A DNA stretch of 64,000 nucleotides, taken from NCBI GenBank assembly GCA_023935145.1, contig CM043698.1, positions 38,713,501 through 38,777,500 of the forward strand, read 5' to 3'. The translations under genes were made by a program, and so were the position numbers. The DNA is from Bretschneidera sinensis. Taxonomy: Eukaryota; Streptophyta; Magnoliopsida; Brassicales; Akaniaceae. The notes below the pieces were generated by a model. It worked only from the letters and a program-made list of their open reading frames with translations, was not told the origin of the DNA and ran no database searches. Below are positions 22,995 to 32,659 of this stretch, in pieces. Each line of letters starts with the position of its first letter. The first letter of the stretch is position 1.

Positions 22995-23447
22995 TCAATA
23001 AGTACATCTCGCAGTAAATGATAGAGTTTTCTTCAATGAATTGTTCGTTCTTTTCAAAGTTTGTGTGTGGATTGGAGAAACAACTTCAGACTCGTCTTGA
23101 ATGTAATCAAGATTGGTAGAAGTTTTGGTGAAAGTTGCTTCCACTTGTTGTTACACTTGTTCAAGGAGTTGTTGCATCTTGCGAATTCGAGCCTCAAAGG
23201 TGGAATACTCGATCTCTAATTGACAACAATTAGCATAAATACACTGACCATCCAACTCGGTTTTAGCCCAAATAGCATCTTGAGACTAATAGTATTGCAC
23301 GAGAGCTTGAAATTCTATTGAATTGGAGAAAAGACTAATTTTCTCCACATGACCAAATGAACCAAAAATTTGATAGAGCACATCTTTTGTAATGGGATAC
23401 AGTACGTGATGGACTGTAACCAGAAGATCTTGACTGAACTCACTCAT
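22995..23447 (-). pseudogene. Captured PTB-like RNA recognition motif, decayed
   Basis: From ATG (23447-23445) one frame of 151 codons reads MSEFSQDLLVTVHHVLYPIT, then DVLYQIFGSFGHVEKISLF, FQALVQYY, and after a TAG codon (23288-23286) CIYANCCQLEIEYS. This follows the RRM of plant polypyrimidine tract-binding proteins: LLVT-I/V-HHxLYP at beta-1, VEKI at beta-2, FQAL-I/V-QY at the RNP1 position, and CCQLxIxxS at beta-4. A second internal stop (TAA, 23153-23151) follows a coiled region (RIRKMQQLLEQV) and the frame ends at 22995. PTB proteins bind pyrimidine-rich RNA and control splicing. The fragment sits where gag should be, just inside the 5' leader of a minus-strand LTR element, so it looks like a host gene piece captured by a retrotransposon. 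Confidence 0.72.
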
Positions 23448-24156
23448 TCCTTACAAGTGACTAATTGTTTTTTTTTTTTGGTTAATACAGGAATCGACTA
23501 CATAAACATAAAATAAATAAACCTGATTTTTTTTTTGCTTGGCTAGGCTTAGCTCAGTGGTTTGGCTTGGCTCAGATCAGTGGCTCGACTTGGCTCAGTG
23601 TCTCGGTTTGAAGGAGTGGCTCGGCTCAGAATAACAGCTCGGGTCAGGTAATCTGATAAGGTAGTTAGGTTAGGTCTGACCCCAGACAAACCTAGTCAGA
23701 TCGGAGCCGAGTTTCACCAATCGACCGCAAACTGCAGATCAGGAGTGGAAAGATGAAACGGGTCCAAGTGTCTCGGCGGTGGTGTAGGCGACGTAATGGT
23801 TCGAGCTTCTAAAGTATTGCTAAAAAGAGGACGTTGGTCACGGTGGTGGCGTCGGATGGTCTAATCGGTGCTGGATCGAAGTGCAACAGACCCAAAACAG
23901 GTCTACAGGCGTTGACAGCAGTTAGGTGGTGGATCTAGCTGGACTTCTCAGGGTTTGGTTTGCCAGCGAGTCCGTGTCTAGTGGTGGCGGCGGCGTTGAG
24001 CTCCTGTGGCGGCGGTGGTCTCTGGCAATGCATTGACGTGTTCAAATTTGGTGTTTTTGGTTTTTTTTCACAATCTGATATGGGTGTAAGGATGTGTTTG
24101 GATGGGACGAGAAATTTTGTCTGGTGGGGGATCAAAGTTTGGGTTCTGATACCACT

Positions 24157-24541
24157 TGATGAAGGACATATAGGTAGAAACAGAAGCAGATTGAGAAACG
24201 GGAGAAAAAACAGGGAAGCAGAGAGAAATTAGACCGAAAGAAATTAGATCAGGTAGAAAGATAGGTAAGAACCGGGAGAATAGAACAAGAATCGGGAGAA
24301 AGGGATAACAGATATACCAAAACTCAAGTTTCATTACATAATCCAGTCTGCTTTACAATCTTAATATCAATGCTCTTATATAGGCACCAAACATTATTTA
24401 AATGAGAAAGTAAATCAAATCATAACTATTATTTAATTGCCTAAATCTAATTTTCCTAAAATACATGTCCAAGAATATCATCATTACAACATAATCCCGG
24501 CATCCCAAAATAATAAATATTCTCTTTCCTATTCTACATCA
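24157..24541 (-). repeat. 5' LTR of the RRM-carrying element
   Basis: 385 bp. On the minus strand it begins TGATGTAGAATAGG and ends CCTTCATCA, two bases before the primer-binding site. Confidence 0.8.
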
Positions 24542-24544
24542 TAT

Positions 24545-24705
24545 TGTGTGTATATTAGGGTTTTGAGATTATAGTTAGAAGAGAGGAGATTAAGTTGAGG
24601 AAAAAGAGTTACCAGCATAATTGTTGGCACTTAGATATAGATAGCGAGGGGAAAATACAATATTTCCCTTACACTAATGGCACAAGACCATTAATACCCC
24701 CAACA
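24545..24705 (-). repeat. 3' LTR of the minus-strand copia fragment
   Basis: On the minus strand it starts TGTTGGGGGTATTAATGG just after the purine tract AACTTAAGGGGGAG (24719-24706) and appears to end ACACACA at 24545, three bases from the RRM-carrying element. No partner LTR remains in the window. Confidence 0.65.
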
Positions 24706-24719
24706 CTCCCCCTTAAGTT

Positions 24720-26273
24720 GGAGTATATATGTCATATGCACCCAACTTGTTACAAATGTACCTAATCCGAGTACCATCTAAGGGTTTAGTGAACACATCG
24801 GTTAATTGATCTGCAAATTTTAAATGTTTGGTGTTAATCGCATTTTGTAAAAGTTTCTCCCGAACAACATGCAGTTAACCTTAATGTGCTTTGTCCTCTC
24901 ATGAAACACGGGATTAGTAGCAATGTGAATAGCATCTTGGTTATCACATGCTAAACTCATAGGACAGGATTGTTTGAACGCAAGTTCAGCTAGAACCTAT
25001 CTTAACCAGACTAACTAATAGGTATAATGGGTTATGGCTCTATATTCAGACTCCGCATTAGATCTTGCAACCACAATTTGCTTCTTATTCTTCCATGACA
25101 CCAGATTGCCCACAACAAAAACACAATATCTTGTAGTGGATCTCTTATCCGATGGAGAATCCGCTCAATCTGCATCGGTATATCCCTCAATCTGAGTATG
25201 ACCATGATTTTGATACAATAAACCACAATTAAGAGCACTCTAAAGATATCTCAGAATGATAACAATCTCCCAATGGCTAGTCTACTGGGCATCCAGAAAG
25301 TGACTAACCACACTCATTGCAAAAACAATATTAGGTCTAGTGACTTTATAGTAATTCAATTTCCCAGCCAATCGTCTATACTGCCCTAGATCAAACAACT
25401 CATCCTGATCCATAGGATATCTATGGGCTTGCATCCAAACATTCCTATATCGCTCAACAAATCAAGGAAATATATTCGTTGAGACAAGGAGAATTGCAAT
25501 GACAAGAGCAAGCAACTTCAATACCTAGAAAGTATCTTAGTTGTCCTAGATCCTGGGTCTGAAACTTGCTACTAAGAAACTGTTTCAAAGCTTGAATTCC
25601 CTTTTTGTCATCTCTTGTGATTACAATATCATCAACGTAAATAATCAAAAGTATCATGTCTGCATAATTATGTCTATAAAACACGGTGATCTACTCCACA
25701 TCTACAATGACTAAAGTCAGTCACCACCTCACTAAACTTGTCAAACTAGGCTCTAGGAGACTCTTTCAAACCATATAGAGATTTCTTCAACCTACATACC
25801 AACCTAGACCCCTGAGCAACAAAGCCGAGAGGTTGCTCCATGTAAACCTCCTCTTGCAAATGACCACGAAGGAAAGCATTCTTAACATCCAATTGATGTA
25901 AAGGCCAAGCAAAAGTGGCAGCCAAAGAGAGAGACACACGAACAAAGGTAAGTTTGGCCACTGGAGAGAACTTCTTTGATTGATCAATACCATAAACCAG
26001 GGTTTAACTTTTTTCCACTAGGCGAGCCTTTAACTGATTAACAGTAACATCAAGATGAACTTTTATAGCGTACACCCAACGACATCCTCAACAGATTTAC
26101 CAAGAGGGAAAGAGACCAACTCCCAAGTACCATTATGAGCCAAGGCATTCATTTTATCTCTCATGGCTGCTTTCCACCTAGAATAGGACAAAGATGCTGC
26201 AAGATACTGAGGAAGAAAGGTAGTAGACACATAGTTAACAAAGGAAGAGTAGGAAGGAGACAACTGATCATAA
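24720..26273 (-). pseudogene. pol: copia RT-RNase H, broken
   Basis: Read leftward: RT start with SRWKAAMRDKMNAL and GTWELV (about 26200-26110), then [20 protein letters not shown] and LKKSLYGLKESPRA (25960-25746), the polymerase box YVDDIVIT (about 25640-25615) and LRYFLGIEVA. RNase H is scattered through 25240-24790, where two frames alternate. At least four frameshifts and several stops are present. It still shows the standard copia order and an intact YVDD. Confidence 0.82.
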
Positions 26274-26278
26274 GAAAC

Positions 26279-26523
26279 TGTTGAGAGTCCTAATTAGGTT
26301 TATGTTGAGAGTCCTAATTAGGTTTCCTGTTGAGAGTCCTAATTAGGTTTCCTGTTGAGAGTCATAGTAGGTTTCCTAAATCTTATCTATTTTATATCTA
26401 TCTTATCTAGTTATGTTTCTTAGTTCTATTAGGTTTGATATTCATAAGTCTATATATATGACTGTTGAATTGTATTCAAAAAAATAAATAATACATAATT
26501 CTTTTCAATTCTTCTTGTTAACA
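26279..26523 (+). repeat. 5' LTR with internal 25-bp repeats
   Basis: Begins with four tandem variants of TGTTGAGAGTCCTAATTAGG (TTTCC) and ends TCTTGTTAACA. The 3' copy has three such units with different lengths between them. Confidence 0.9.
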
Positions 26524-26947
26524 TGTTATCAGAGCAATTTGTTCCTTGGGATGCTACATAATTTTTTTTTAAGAAGAGAAAAGAGACTTGCAACAGCCAA
26601 AGCCATACAACAGTCGTCATCATCAACAGTTGAAGCTGTACAACAATCGTCGTCATCCTCACCACGTGCAATCTATTTTCTGGCCTTCTTCCCCAACCCA
26701 GAAATCCATCATCTCCGTCGTCAACATCTTGCAACAGCAACGCAATACCTGCAGAACATAACTTTTCGGTGCGATTCCTTCTCCGGTAGTTGATTCCGAC
26801 GCCACATCGTCATCGGACACCATCACCGGGGTCACCCTGCTCCGACGACAAAACCCCTAGCTCCAGCACCCAATCCAGCCACATCTGACCGTCCGTTTAT
26901 TTGCAATAGATCTGACTGTCCAATCTGTTTCCAGATCTAGATTTGCC

Positions 26948-27128
26948 ATGTTTGGTTACTTGGATAAAAAGAAAACTGCCCTGTTTGGTTACTTTGATAA
27001 ATAGAAATCTGCCTTGTTTGGTTACTTGGATTTCATCTGTTTGGATACATGGTTATAATCTGTTTGGTTACATGGTTATAATATGTTTGGTTACTTTGTT
27101 AAAGAGAAATCTGCCTTGTTTGGTTATT
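26948..27128 (+). repeat. Leader minisatellite TGTTTGGTTACTTGG
   Basis: Six or seven copies of (T)GTTTGGTTAC(T/A) (T/G)(T/G)G with linkers such as GATAAATAGAAATCTGCC, upstream of gag. It is the same core word as the array at 15668-15955 in another family. Confidence 0.85.
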
Positions 27129-27319
27129 GAAAATTTCAAAGCCTTCATCGTTTCATCTTTTTTGGCCTTCATACAACTATACCTCTGGCCTTTATCGCCA
27201 ATTTTTTCTTCCCTCTAATTTTGTCTTTTTTGGCCTTCATAGCCAACTATACCTCTGGCTTTTATAGCCAATTTTTTTCTTCCCTCTAAACTTGCCTTCT
27301 TCTCCATCATTAACCTACC

Positions 27320-28023
27320 ATGGCTGAAACACCATTCAAGCAACGTACAGGCTGAATGGGAAGAATTATCTGAAGTGATCCCAATTTATCCGCACGTATT
27401 TGAAGGGAAAGGGAAAAATAAGTCATCTTTTGGGCATAGGACCGAGGGAGAGAGATCCCAAATTTGCAGCGTGGGATGAAGTAGATTCCATGATAATGTC
27501 TTGGTTATGTAATTCCATGACTCCTGAAATCAACGACACCTGCATGTTCCTATCCACGGCGAAGAAAATTTGGGATGCTGTTTGACAGACGTATTCGAAA
27601 GCTCGTGATGCGGCTCAGGTGTACGAGATCAAAGTCAAGACCACCGAAATGAAACAAGGCAACAAAACTGTCACTGAGTACGCAAATACGCTAAAGAATC
27701 TATGGCAAGAGCTGGACTATTTTTGCTATTTTGAGACCAAATGTCTAGAAGATGCAGCAACCTTGAAGAATTTCATCGAAAAAGATCGAGTTTATGACTT
27801 TCTTGCAGTACTTAATGCTGAACTTGATCAAGTAAGGGTGCAGATAATCGGCAAAGAAGAGATACCCTCTCTGAACGAAACCATCTCTCTGATTCGGGCA
27901 GAGGAGAGTCGAAGAGGAGTGATGCTCGAACCCGAAGCTCTTGAAGGTTCTGCTATGGCGACAAAAACAGACGTGAAGACGGATGGAAAGGCAGATTTGG
28001 ACTTATATGCAAGCTGGGAATGA
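27320..28023 (+). pseudogene. gag: copia-type gag (UBN2 family), broken
   Basis: ATG at 27320 opens the frame (MAETPFK), but within about ten codons the coding frame moves to the one beginning RLNGKNYLK. In that frame the gag reads on to 28023 with two internal stops: TGA at 27376-27378 (where a tryptophan is usual) and TGA at 27583-27585. Recognisable parts are FAAWDEVDSMIMSWLCNSMT, KTVTEYANTLKNLWQELDY, and SLNETISLIRAEESRRGVML, all typical of the plant Retrotran_gag_2/UBN2 family. No zinc knuckle is present; the frame stops shortly after the capsid-like domain. It is the only coding region of this non-autonomous element. Confidence 0.82.
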
Positions 28024-28053
28024 AGGATGCATATTCACCAGCTTGAGGGGGAG

Positions 28054-28283
28054 TGTTGAGAGTTCTAATTAGGTTTATGTTGAGAGTCCTAATTAGGTTG
28101 TTGAGAGTCCTAATTAGGTTTCCTATTATGTGTCATAGTAGGTTTCCTAAATCTTATCTATTTTATCTAGTTATGTCTCTTAGTCCTATTAGGTTTGATA
28201 TTCATAAATCTATATATATGATTGTTGAATTGTATTCAAAAAAATAAATAATACATAATTCTTTTCAATTCTTCTTGTTAACA
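28054..28283 (+). repeat. 3' LTR of the gag-only element
   Basis: Starts TGTTGAGAGTTC directly after the polypurine tract and ends at 28283 with GTTAACA. The last 150 bases match the 5' LTR closely. Confidence 0.9.
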
Positions 28284-28288
28284 GAAAC

Positions 28289-28620
28289 GTAAGAAGCAAT
28301 AGGATGAGTAGTGCACGGGTGCTTACCTTTGTGAAGAGCAAGAGACAAAGTGTTAGAAAAACTGTATCTATTGACACGTGACCACTGGTGGAGTAGCAGG
28401 AGGAAAGGCAGTTTTTGGTTGATGAGAATACACTTGGAGAGGTGGCTTGGGAGGGGAAGGAGGCATGGGTGTGGAAAGGGGCATAGGTGTGGGAAGCGTG
28501 GGCAAGGGAGGAGGAGACACAGACGAATCTAACCAATTAAGAGTGGTAGGGAAAACGTAAGGGTCATCGAGTGAGACTTTGAGTAAAAAGGAATGGACTC
28601 AAAGAAGGTGACAACAACTG
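28289..28620 (-). pseudogene. pol: copia pol, INT-RT linker piece
   Basis: On the minus strand the sequence reads VVTFFESIPFYSKSHS, the end of the integrase region (compare ADVTFFESTPYYSES in the 14.9-kb element), followed by a proline/serine-rich linker in which the frame shifts. It is the upstream continuation of 24720-26273, separated from it by the 2-kb nested insertion. Confidence 0.7.
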
Positions 28621-30480
28621 GTGTTATCCAACTGTTCTTCCATGTGTTTCTTTTCTTTATTTCTCTTTTTGGGCTCCGCTGCCTCGTCCAACTTCTTCCT
28701 CTCCTCTTTGGGCTTCTTTCACAAAGGGAGCTTTGTGGAGCATTTCCTAGGATGAATTTCTTGAGGTATTCTCTTTAGATCAGACTCTCAAATGCATTCT
28801 TTAGGTGCCAACACTCATCATATCCTGCCCATGGTCTCGATGAAATCAGTAGAATTTTGACATGTATTTTTTGTGTGGAGGGCTTATGATTTTCTCAGAC
28901 CATTGGGGGATGTTTTGATTCATGATTTCCATCAATGCAAGCGGCCTTGGGGTATTGAGGGGTGTGTAGTTCTCAAACCCTCGTGGTATTGTGTCAAGGC
29001 TTTCCATTTTTTCTGTCGTTGCTCGACTACCTTTCCCATGATCTTAATTGGGTTTCTAAGTATCTGATTCCTTCCCCTTCTTTCCCATTAAGCCATTTTC
29101 CCGTTTCTTGCAGAAAGCTTGGTCTTCTTCAGACAAATTCATCAGCCTTGGTGAGGAGCTCAGACATGGTGTGCACTTGATTTCGGGACAAGTAGTGGTT
29201 GAAGTCACAAGCTCTGAGTCCATCAACAAAAGCCATAGCACCCACCTTTTGATTTGTCTCGGATCAACATTGATTGAGAGGTAAAGCACTCGATGTACTG
29301 GTGGAGGCTTTCCTCTGAGTTATGGTGAGGAGGCTTTCGGCTGTCTTCTTTGGACCTCGGCTACTGAAGAAGTGAGTGCTGAACTGAGGTCGGCGTATGA
29401 TTTGATCAACGCTACGTGCAAGCGGGAGAACCAGGTCCTTGCTGTTCCGCACAAAGTAAAGGGGAAAGCTTGGAACATTAGGGCATCTGAGTAGCCGTGG
29501 AACAACATGAATGAGGTGTAGGTCTCCAGGTTATCAATCGGACAATTGCCGAAATACGTCTCCATATTTGAAAGCTTGGAGTTTTTGGATAGTTCAATCA
29601 TGATCTCAGGTGTGAAAGGGGTTATCGTAAGGTGTGAACTCATCCCTAACATCTAGTCCCTTCTCTGAGGGCAAGTCCAATTTGGACATTCATCTCTTAT
29701 AGTTGCTTGTTGACTTCGAATTTCTCTTAATCTGTTTGTCTCTATTTCGGGAGAGAATTGGAGACGAACTCACTGTCGTGCTCAGAGCGTTGAGGGCTTC
29801 GCCTACTCGGCTCAGCTCTTTCTGTAGGGTACTCACGGCCTCGGTCCAAGTTAGGTCGGTCATTTCTTCTGCTTGCTTGAGATTACTTCCTAAAAGTGGG
29901 CAGGTGGAGCATGAGATCAGATCTCTATTGATTTCCGCAGAGCTTCTTCTTGTCAAATTAAAGGCTCAAGGCGGTGAACCTAACTCAACTAAAGCACAAA
30001 CTAAACGATGAGCGAGGTGAGATTGTCAAATTGCCGTCGAAGATCTTCGTGCTCGGACCAACTCATTTGGAATGTCGGGTATTCACATTCATGGTTTTGA
30101 AGCGGGAGGATGTCTTCATCTTGGAGATCGTTTAGAGATTGGAATCAGACCCATACCTTGACGACCTCATAGTTGAGCTGACTTCTTGAAGTGCACAGAG
30201 GGTTATGTCCCTTAGTGAGGGTCGGTGGAGGAGGTAGAGCAAGGTCTTGCCCATCGGCCTCGGAGGTCAGCTGAAGATGTGTATTCTTTTGAGTAGGAGG
30301 AGCTGCTGGTTTTCTCACCTGCATCGTTCAGATAAGATTTGTTTTTCCTACTAACAGTGTCAATCTGTTGATACCGAGAATAGGTCAGATCTGAGTTGGT
30401 CAATTTGTATCCCGGTTCCACGTCATCCGAGTCTGAGGTACGTGAAAATGAAGCCACCCAAAGTGTTATTTTTCGGGGAG
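28621..30480 (-). pseudogene. gag: Ty3/gypsy gag remnant
   Basis: On the minus strand: start region near 30457 (MASFSRTSDSDDVEPGYKLT), then the Retrotrans_gag capsid core at 29600-29270 with IDNLETYTSFMLFHGYSD, AFPFTLCGTARTWFSRL and SLHQYIECFTSQSM. Further left (28870-28800) is a zinc-knuckle-like area with FHRDHGQD. The order and words are those of plant gypsy gag. Stops and frame changes are frequent, and the pol region is missing because the copy is cut at about 28620 where copia sequence begins. Confidence 0.72.
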
Positions 30481-31050
30481 GACCCTCCGATGCTTAAGTC
30501 ATCAAATGACGTAAGAAAGAGAAGAAAATAAAGGAGGAGAATATTTTGGAAAGTATGTAACGAAGAGTGAACATGGAATAACAAGCCCCTTTATATAGGG
30601 CCTCAAATCTTACTCTAATATAAAAAAAGTGGCGGGTCCCTCAAGTGAAGCTACAATTTTTCCCTCATGGTGATAGGAGCTTTTAGACCTTCTTCATTTG
30701 GACATGTGTCCTCTATCTTTGAGGGGTGAAATGACTTGATTACCCTTTTGGGTGGCTATGTGTCTGCATTCTATTAGGTGGTGTATTTTACTCATATCAC
30801 CAAATATAATTATTTTAGTTTTCCCCCTTTTTCTTCATATTTTTTTTTCCTTGGGAACAAAAAGTAAAGTGAGAGTAAGACTGGGAATGGGCCTGAACCT
30901 GATGGTGTTTCCATCGAACTGAAGAGAGGGCATCCACCATTCCTTGGACGTTGTCGAGCTAGCACACCAGACCTGGTGCGTCTGGTTCTATCGCCGATGA
31001 GTTTCATCTCTCCCCTTCCCTCTCTTTCTCACCAAATTTCCCTCACCAAA
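30481..31050 (-). repeat. Probable 5' LTR/leader of the gypsy remnant
   Basis: Lies just upstream (minus strand) of gypsy gag. A TATA box (TATATAAAGG, minus strand, about 30597-30588) and the CATCGGAGGGTCC-type motif common in plant gypsy leaders (about 30497-30483) are visible. No second LTR is present, so its limits cannot be fixed. Confidence 0.4.
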
Positions 31051-31238
31051 ATACAATGGTTTTTTTTTTCTTTTGCGGGGAGTTTAACTTAAAGAAACTA
31101 TCACTGTTACTGTTTTTATGTTAACTGCCACACTACTATTAATGTTGTTGTAATTTCAAGCAACTACTATGATCTCTCCACCTCAGCATTTCCTTAATTC
31201 TGATAAAATGAGCTCCATCTAATCTATCTATATCTATC

Positions 31239-31277
31239 TATACACACACACGCGTGTGTGTATATATATATATATAT
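31239..31277. repeat. Alternating (CA)n(GT)n(TA)n palindromic tract
   Basis: 39 nt of strict purine-pyrimidine alternation containing an 18-bp perfect palindrome centred on CGCG (31244-31261). Confidence 0.8.
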
Positions 31278-31794
31278 CTTTTTCAATCATAATCGAGGCA
31301 ACTTGACATACTGTGGTGTGTTTTCTTTATTTCAGTTAAACTGTGCGTTTTAGTTAGTATTTTCCAATCAATGTAAAAAAGATAAAGGTGTCTTAATTTC
31401 ATTGTGTTGTCATCTTCAAAGATCATCTTTATCTCTTCTTTACCTCATCTTTGTTGGCTCTTTGTCTTTTGAGAATGATTTTGCATCATCTCTTCATCTT
31501 CTGAAAACCTTGTTCGATTTGAAGACATTGATCTTTCATTCCATCACTATTTGGAAAACTATATTTTTAGGAACATCCACACGCAATACCTAGAAGCCAA
31601 TAGAGGTGAGATAATATTCTCCAAGGAAAACTATAAGTTTGATGTTCTTGAGAGAGTTTTTCATACAGAAAATCTACTTTTGCTAAGTTTTTAAAAAGAT
31701 GTGTCTAAATCTCTTTTCTTCTCTTATATGTCATACTAGAACAATATATTAGGACTTGGGATCCGCTTGTTCTTGAATCTAATTAAGTTTTAGG
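31278..31794. other. Intergenic DNA, nothing recognised
   Basis: T-rich and A-rich sequence with only short spurious frames. Confidence 0.3.
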
Positions 31795-31935
31795 GACAAT
31801 TATAAAAAAAAGGGGGGCAAAGTTAATTTACTATTTACAAAATGGTCTTGGCCTTATAGTTGAGGGGTAAAGAATGAGTGAAATGTCAACACTATCCTTA
31901 CTAATAAAAATTTTCCCATACTCATCTCTGGTTAG
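31795..31935 (+). repeat. Dispersed repeat, copy 1
   Basis: Contains, in order, TAGGGACAATTATAAA, GGGGCAAAGTTAATTTACTA, AAAATGGTCTTGGCC, AATGTCAACA and AAAATTTTCCC. The same words occur in the same order on the minus strand of 60795-60645. It is therefore a family of repeats whose nature is unknown; it may be one end of a DNA transposon. Confidence 0.65.
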
Positions 31936-32109
31936 CCCTAACCCATGTTCCATTTCCCTAAACCCCAGATTTCCATCCTCTCTTTCTCTCTCATTCTCTT
32001 CCATCCTGCGCGACACCTCATTGTTGATCACTCCTCCCCTTCTTTCTCCAGCAACTAACCCTTGTTGGAAATTTAGGAGAGGGAATCTGCAAAACAGTAA
32101 ATGAAACAA

Positions 32110-32644
32110 GACTTTGAGGCACCTTTAAGAATGCTTTCTTTAAGGTTATATTTGTCTCCACTCGGTTAAGAGCTTGCTAAGTGGGTTACAGACAAATATT
32201 CCTACATGATAAAACAAAGTCTCATGGGAACTGTAGATAGCAAATCTGAAGAATCCCTTAAGAACTCTCTTTTGAGATAGTGATTATAAAGGCTATATAG
32301 TTTAATAGATGAAGAAGAAGAGAAAGTGGTTGGAGAATATATAGAAGTGAAGAGGTATGAGTTTGAGAAGACACAATTCTTGAAAAGCTGCATTTTAAAA
32401 ATAAAAATCAGAAAAAAAAGTCATTGGTCCGGTCGATCAAACTTTCTCTCCGGTTGATCAAACTATGTTACTGTTTGAAAGCCATCTGAAAGTTGCAAGT
32501 TCGGTTGACCAGACTTAAACTTCGGTCGACCGCGAAAACTTTCTATCCAAAATCTAATTTGATGGGATTTAGGTCTGGTTGACTGTCTTTGTTTGGTCGA
32601 CTGCACTTTGTCTCTGTTTGTTCTTTTGCAAACAAACTCCAACA
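32110..32644 (-). repeat. 3' LTR with GTCGA dyads
   Basis: TG start at 32644 follows the purine tract. Six GTCGA/GTTGA dyads begin at 32432, 32453, 32504, 32525, 32578 and 32596. A TATA-like sequence (CTATATAG / TTTATAAT on the minus strand, about 32300-32285) lies downstream of them. The far end near 32110 is a guess since no partner LTR remains. Confidence 0.55.
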
Positions 32645-32659
32645 ATCCCCCACTTTGCT

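Larger units (their letters stand above)
22387..24541 (-). mobile_element. LTR element carrying a PTB-like RRM fragment
   Basis: Two direct repeats of about 385 bp (22387-22773 and 24157-24541) share long identical words such as AAATTAGATCAGGTAGAAAG and TTTTCCTAAAATACATGTCC. Read on the minus strand the LTR begins TGAT(A/G)(C/T)AGAATA, and directly after the right LTR (24141-24154) is the tRNA-iMet-type primer site TGGTATCAGAACCC. The element is therefore transcribed leftward. The 1.4-kb interior has no gag, integrase or RT but contains a frame resembling an RNA recognition motif. No clear target duplication is readable. Non-autonomous, probably mobilised by a copia relative (inference). Confidence 0.8.
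26279..28283 (+). mobile_element. Gag-only non-autonomous LTR retrotransposon
   Basis: LTRs 26279-26523 and 28054-28283, primer site TGTTATCAGAGC (26524-26535, one mismatch to the tRNA-iMet site) and polypurine tract GCTTGAGGGGGAG. A perfect 5-bp duplication GAAAC flanks it (26274-26278 and 28284-28288). The 1.5-kb interior has a minisatellite leader and a gag frame but no protease, integrase or RT. It inserted into the minus-strand copia element after that element had already landed. Confidence 0.92.
24545..28620 (-). mobile_element. Ty1/copia fragment, minus strand, split by a nested element
   Basis: Two pieces, 24545-26278 and 28289-28620, become contiguous once the element at 26279-28283 is removed. 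Together they hold, on the minus strand, the end of integrase (VTFFES-type motif at about 28600), a proline/serine-rich linker, RT, RNase H, polypurine tract and 3' LTR. The 5' half is missing; at about 28620 the sequence changes abruptly to a gypsy gag remnant. The protein is close to the element at 14.9-20.3 kb. Confidence 0.82.

Noticed and set aside
31831..32109. 92-codon minus-strand ORF as a gene
   Set aside because: It overlaps the dispersed repeat also present at 60645-60795 and has no recognised domain.
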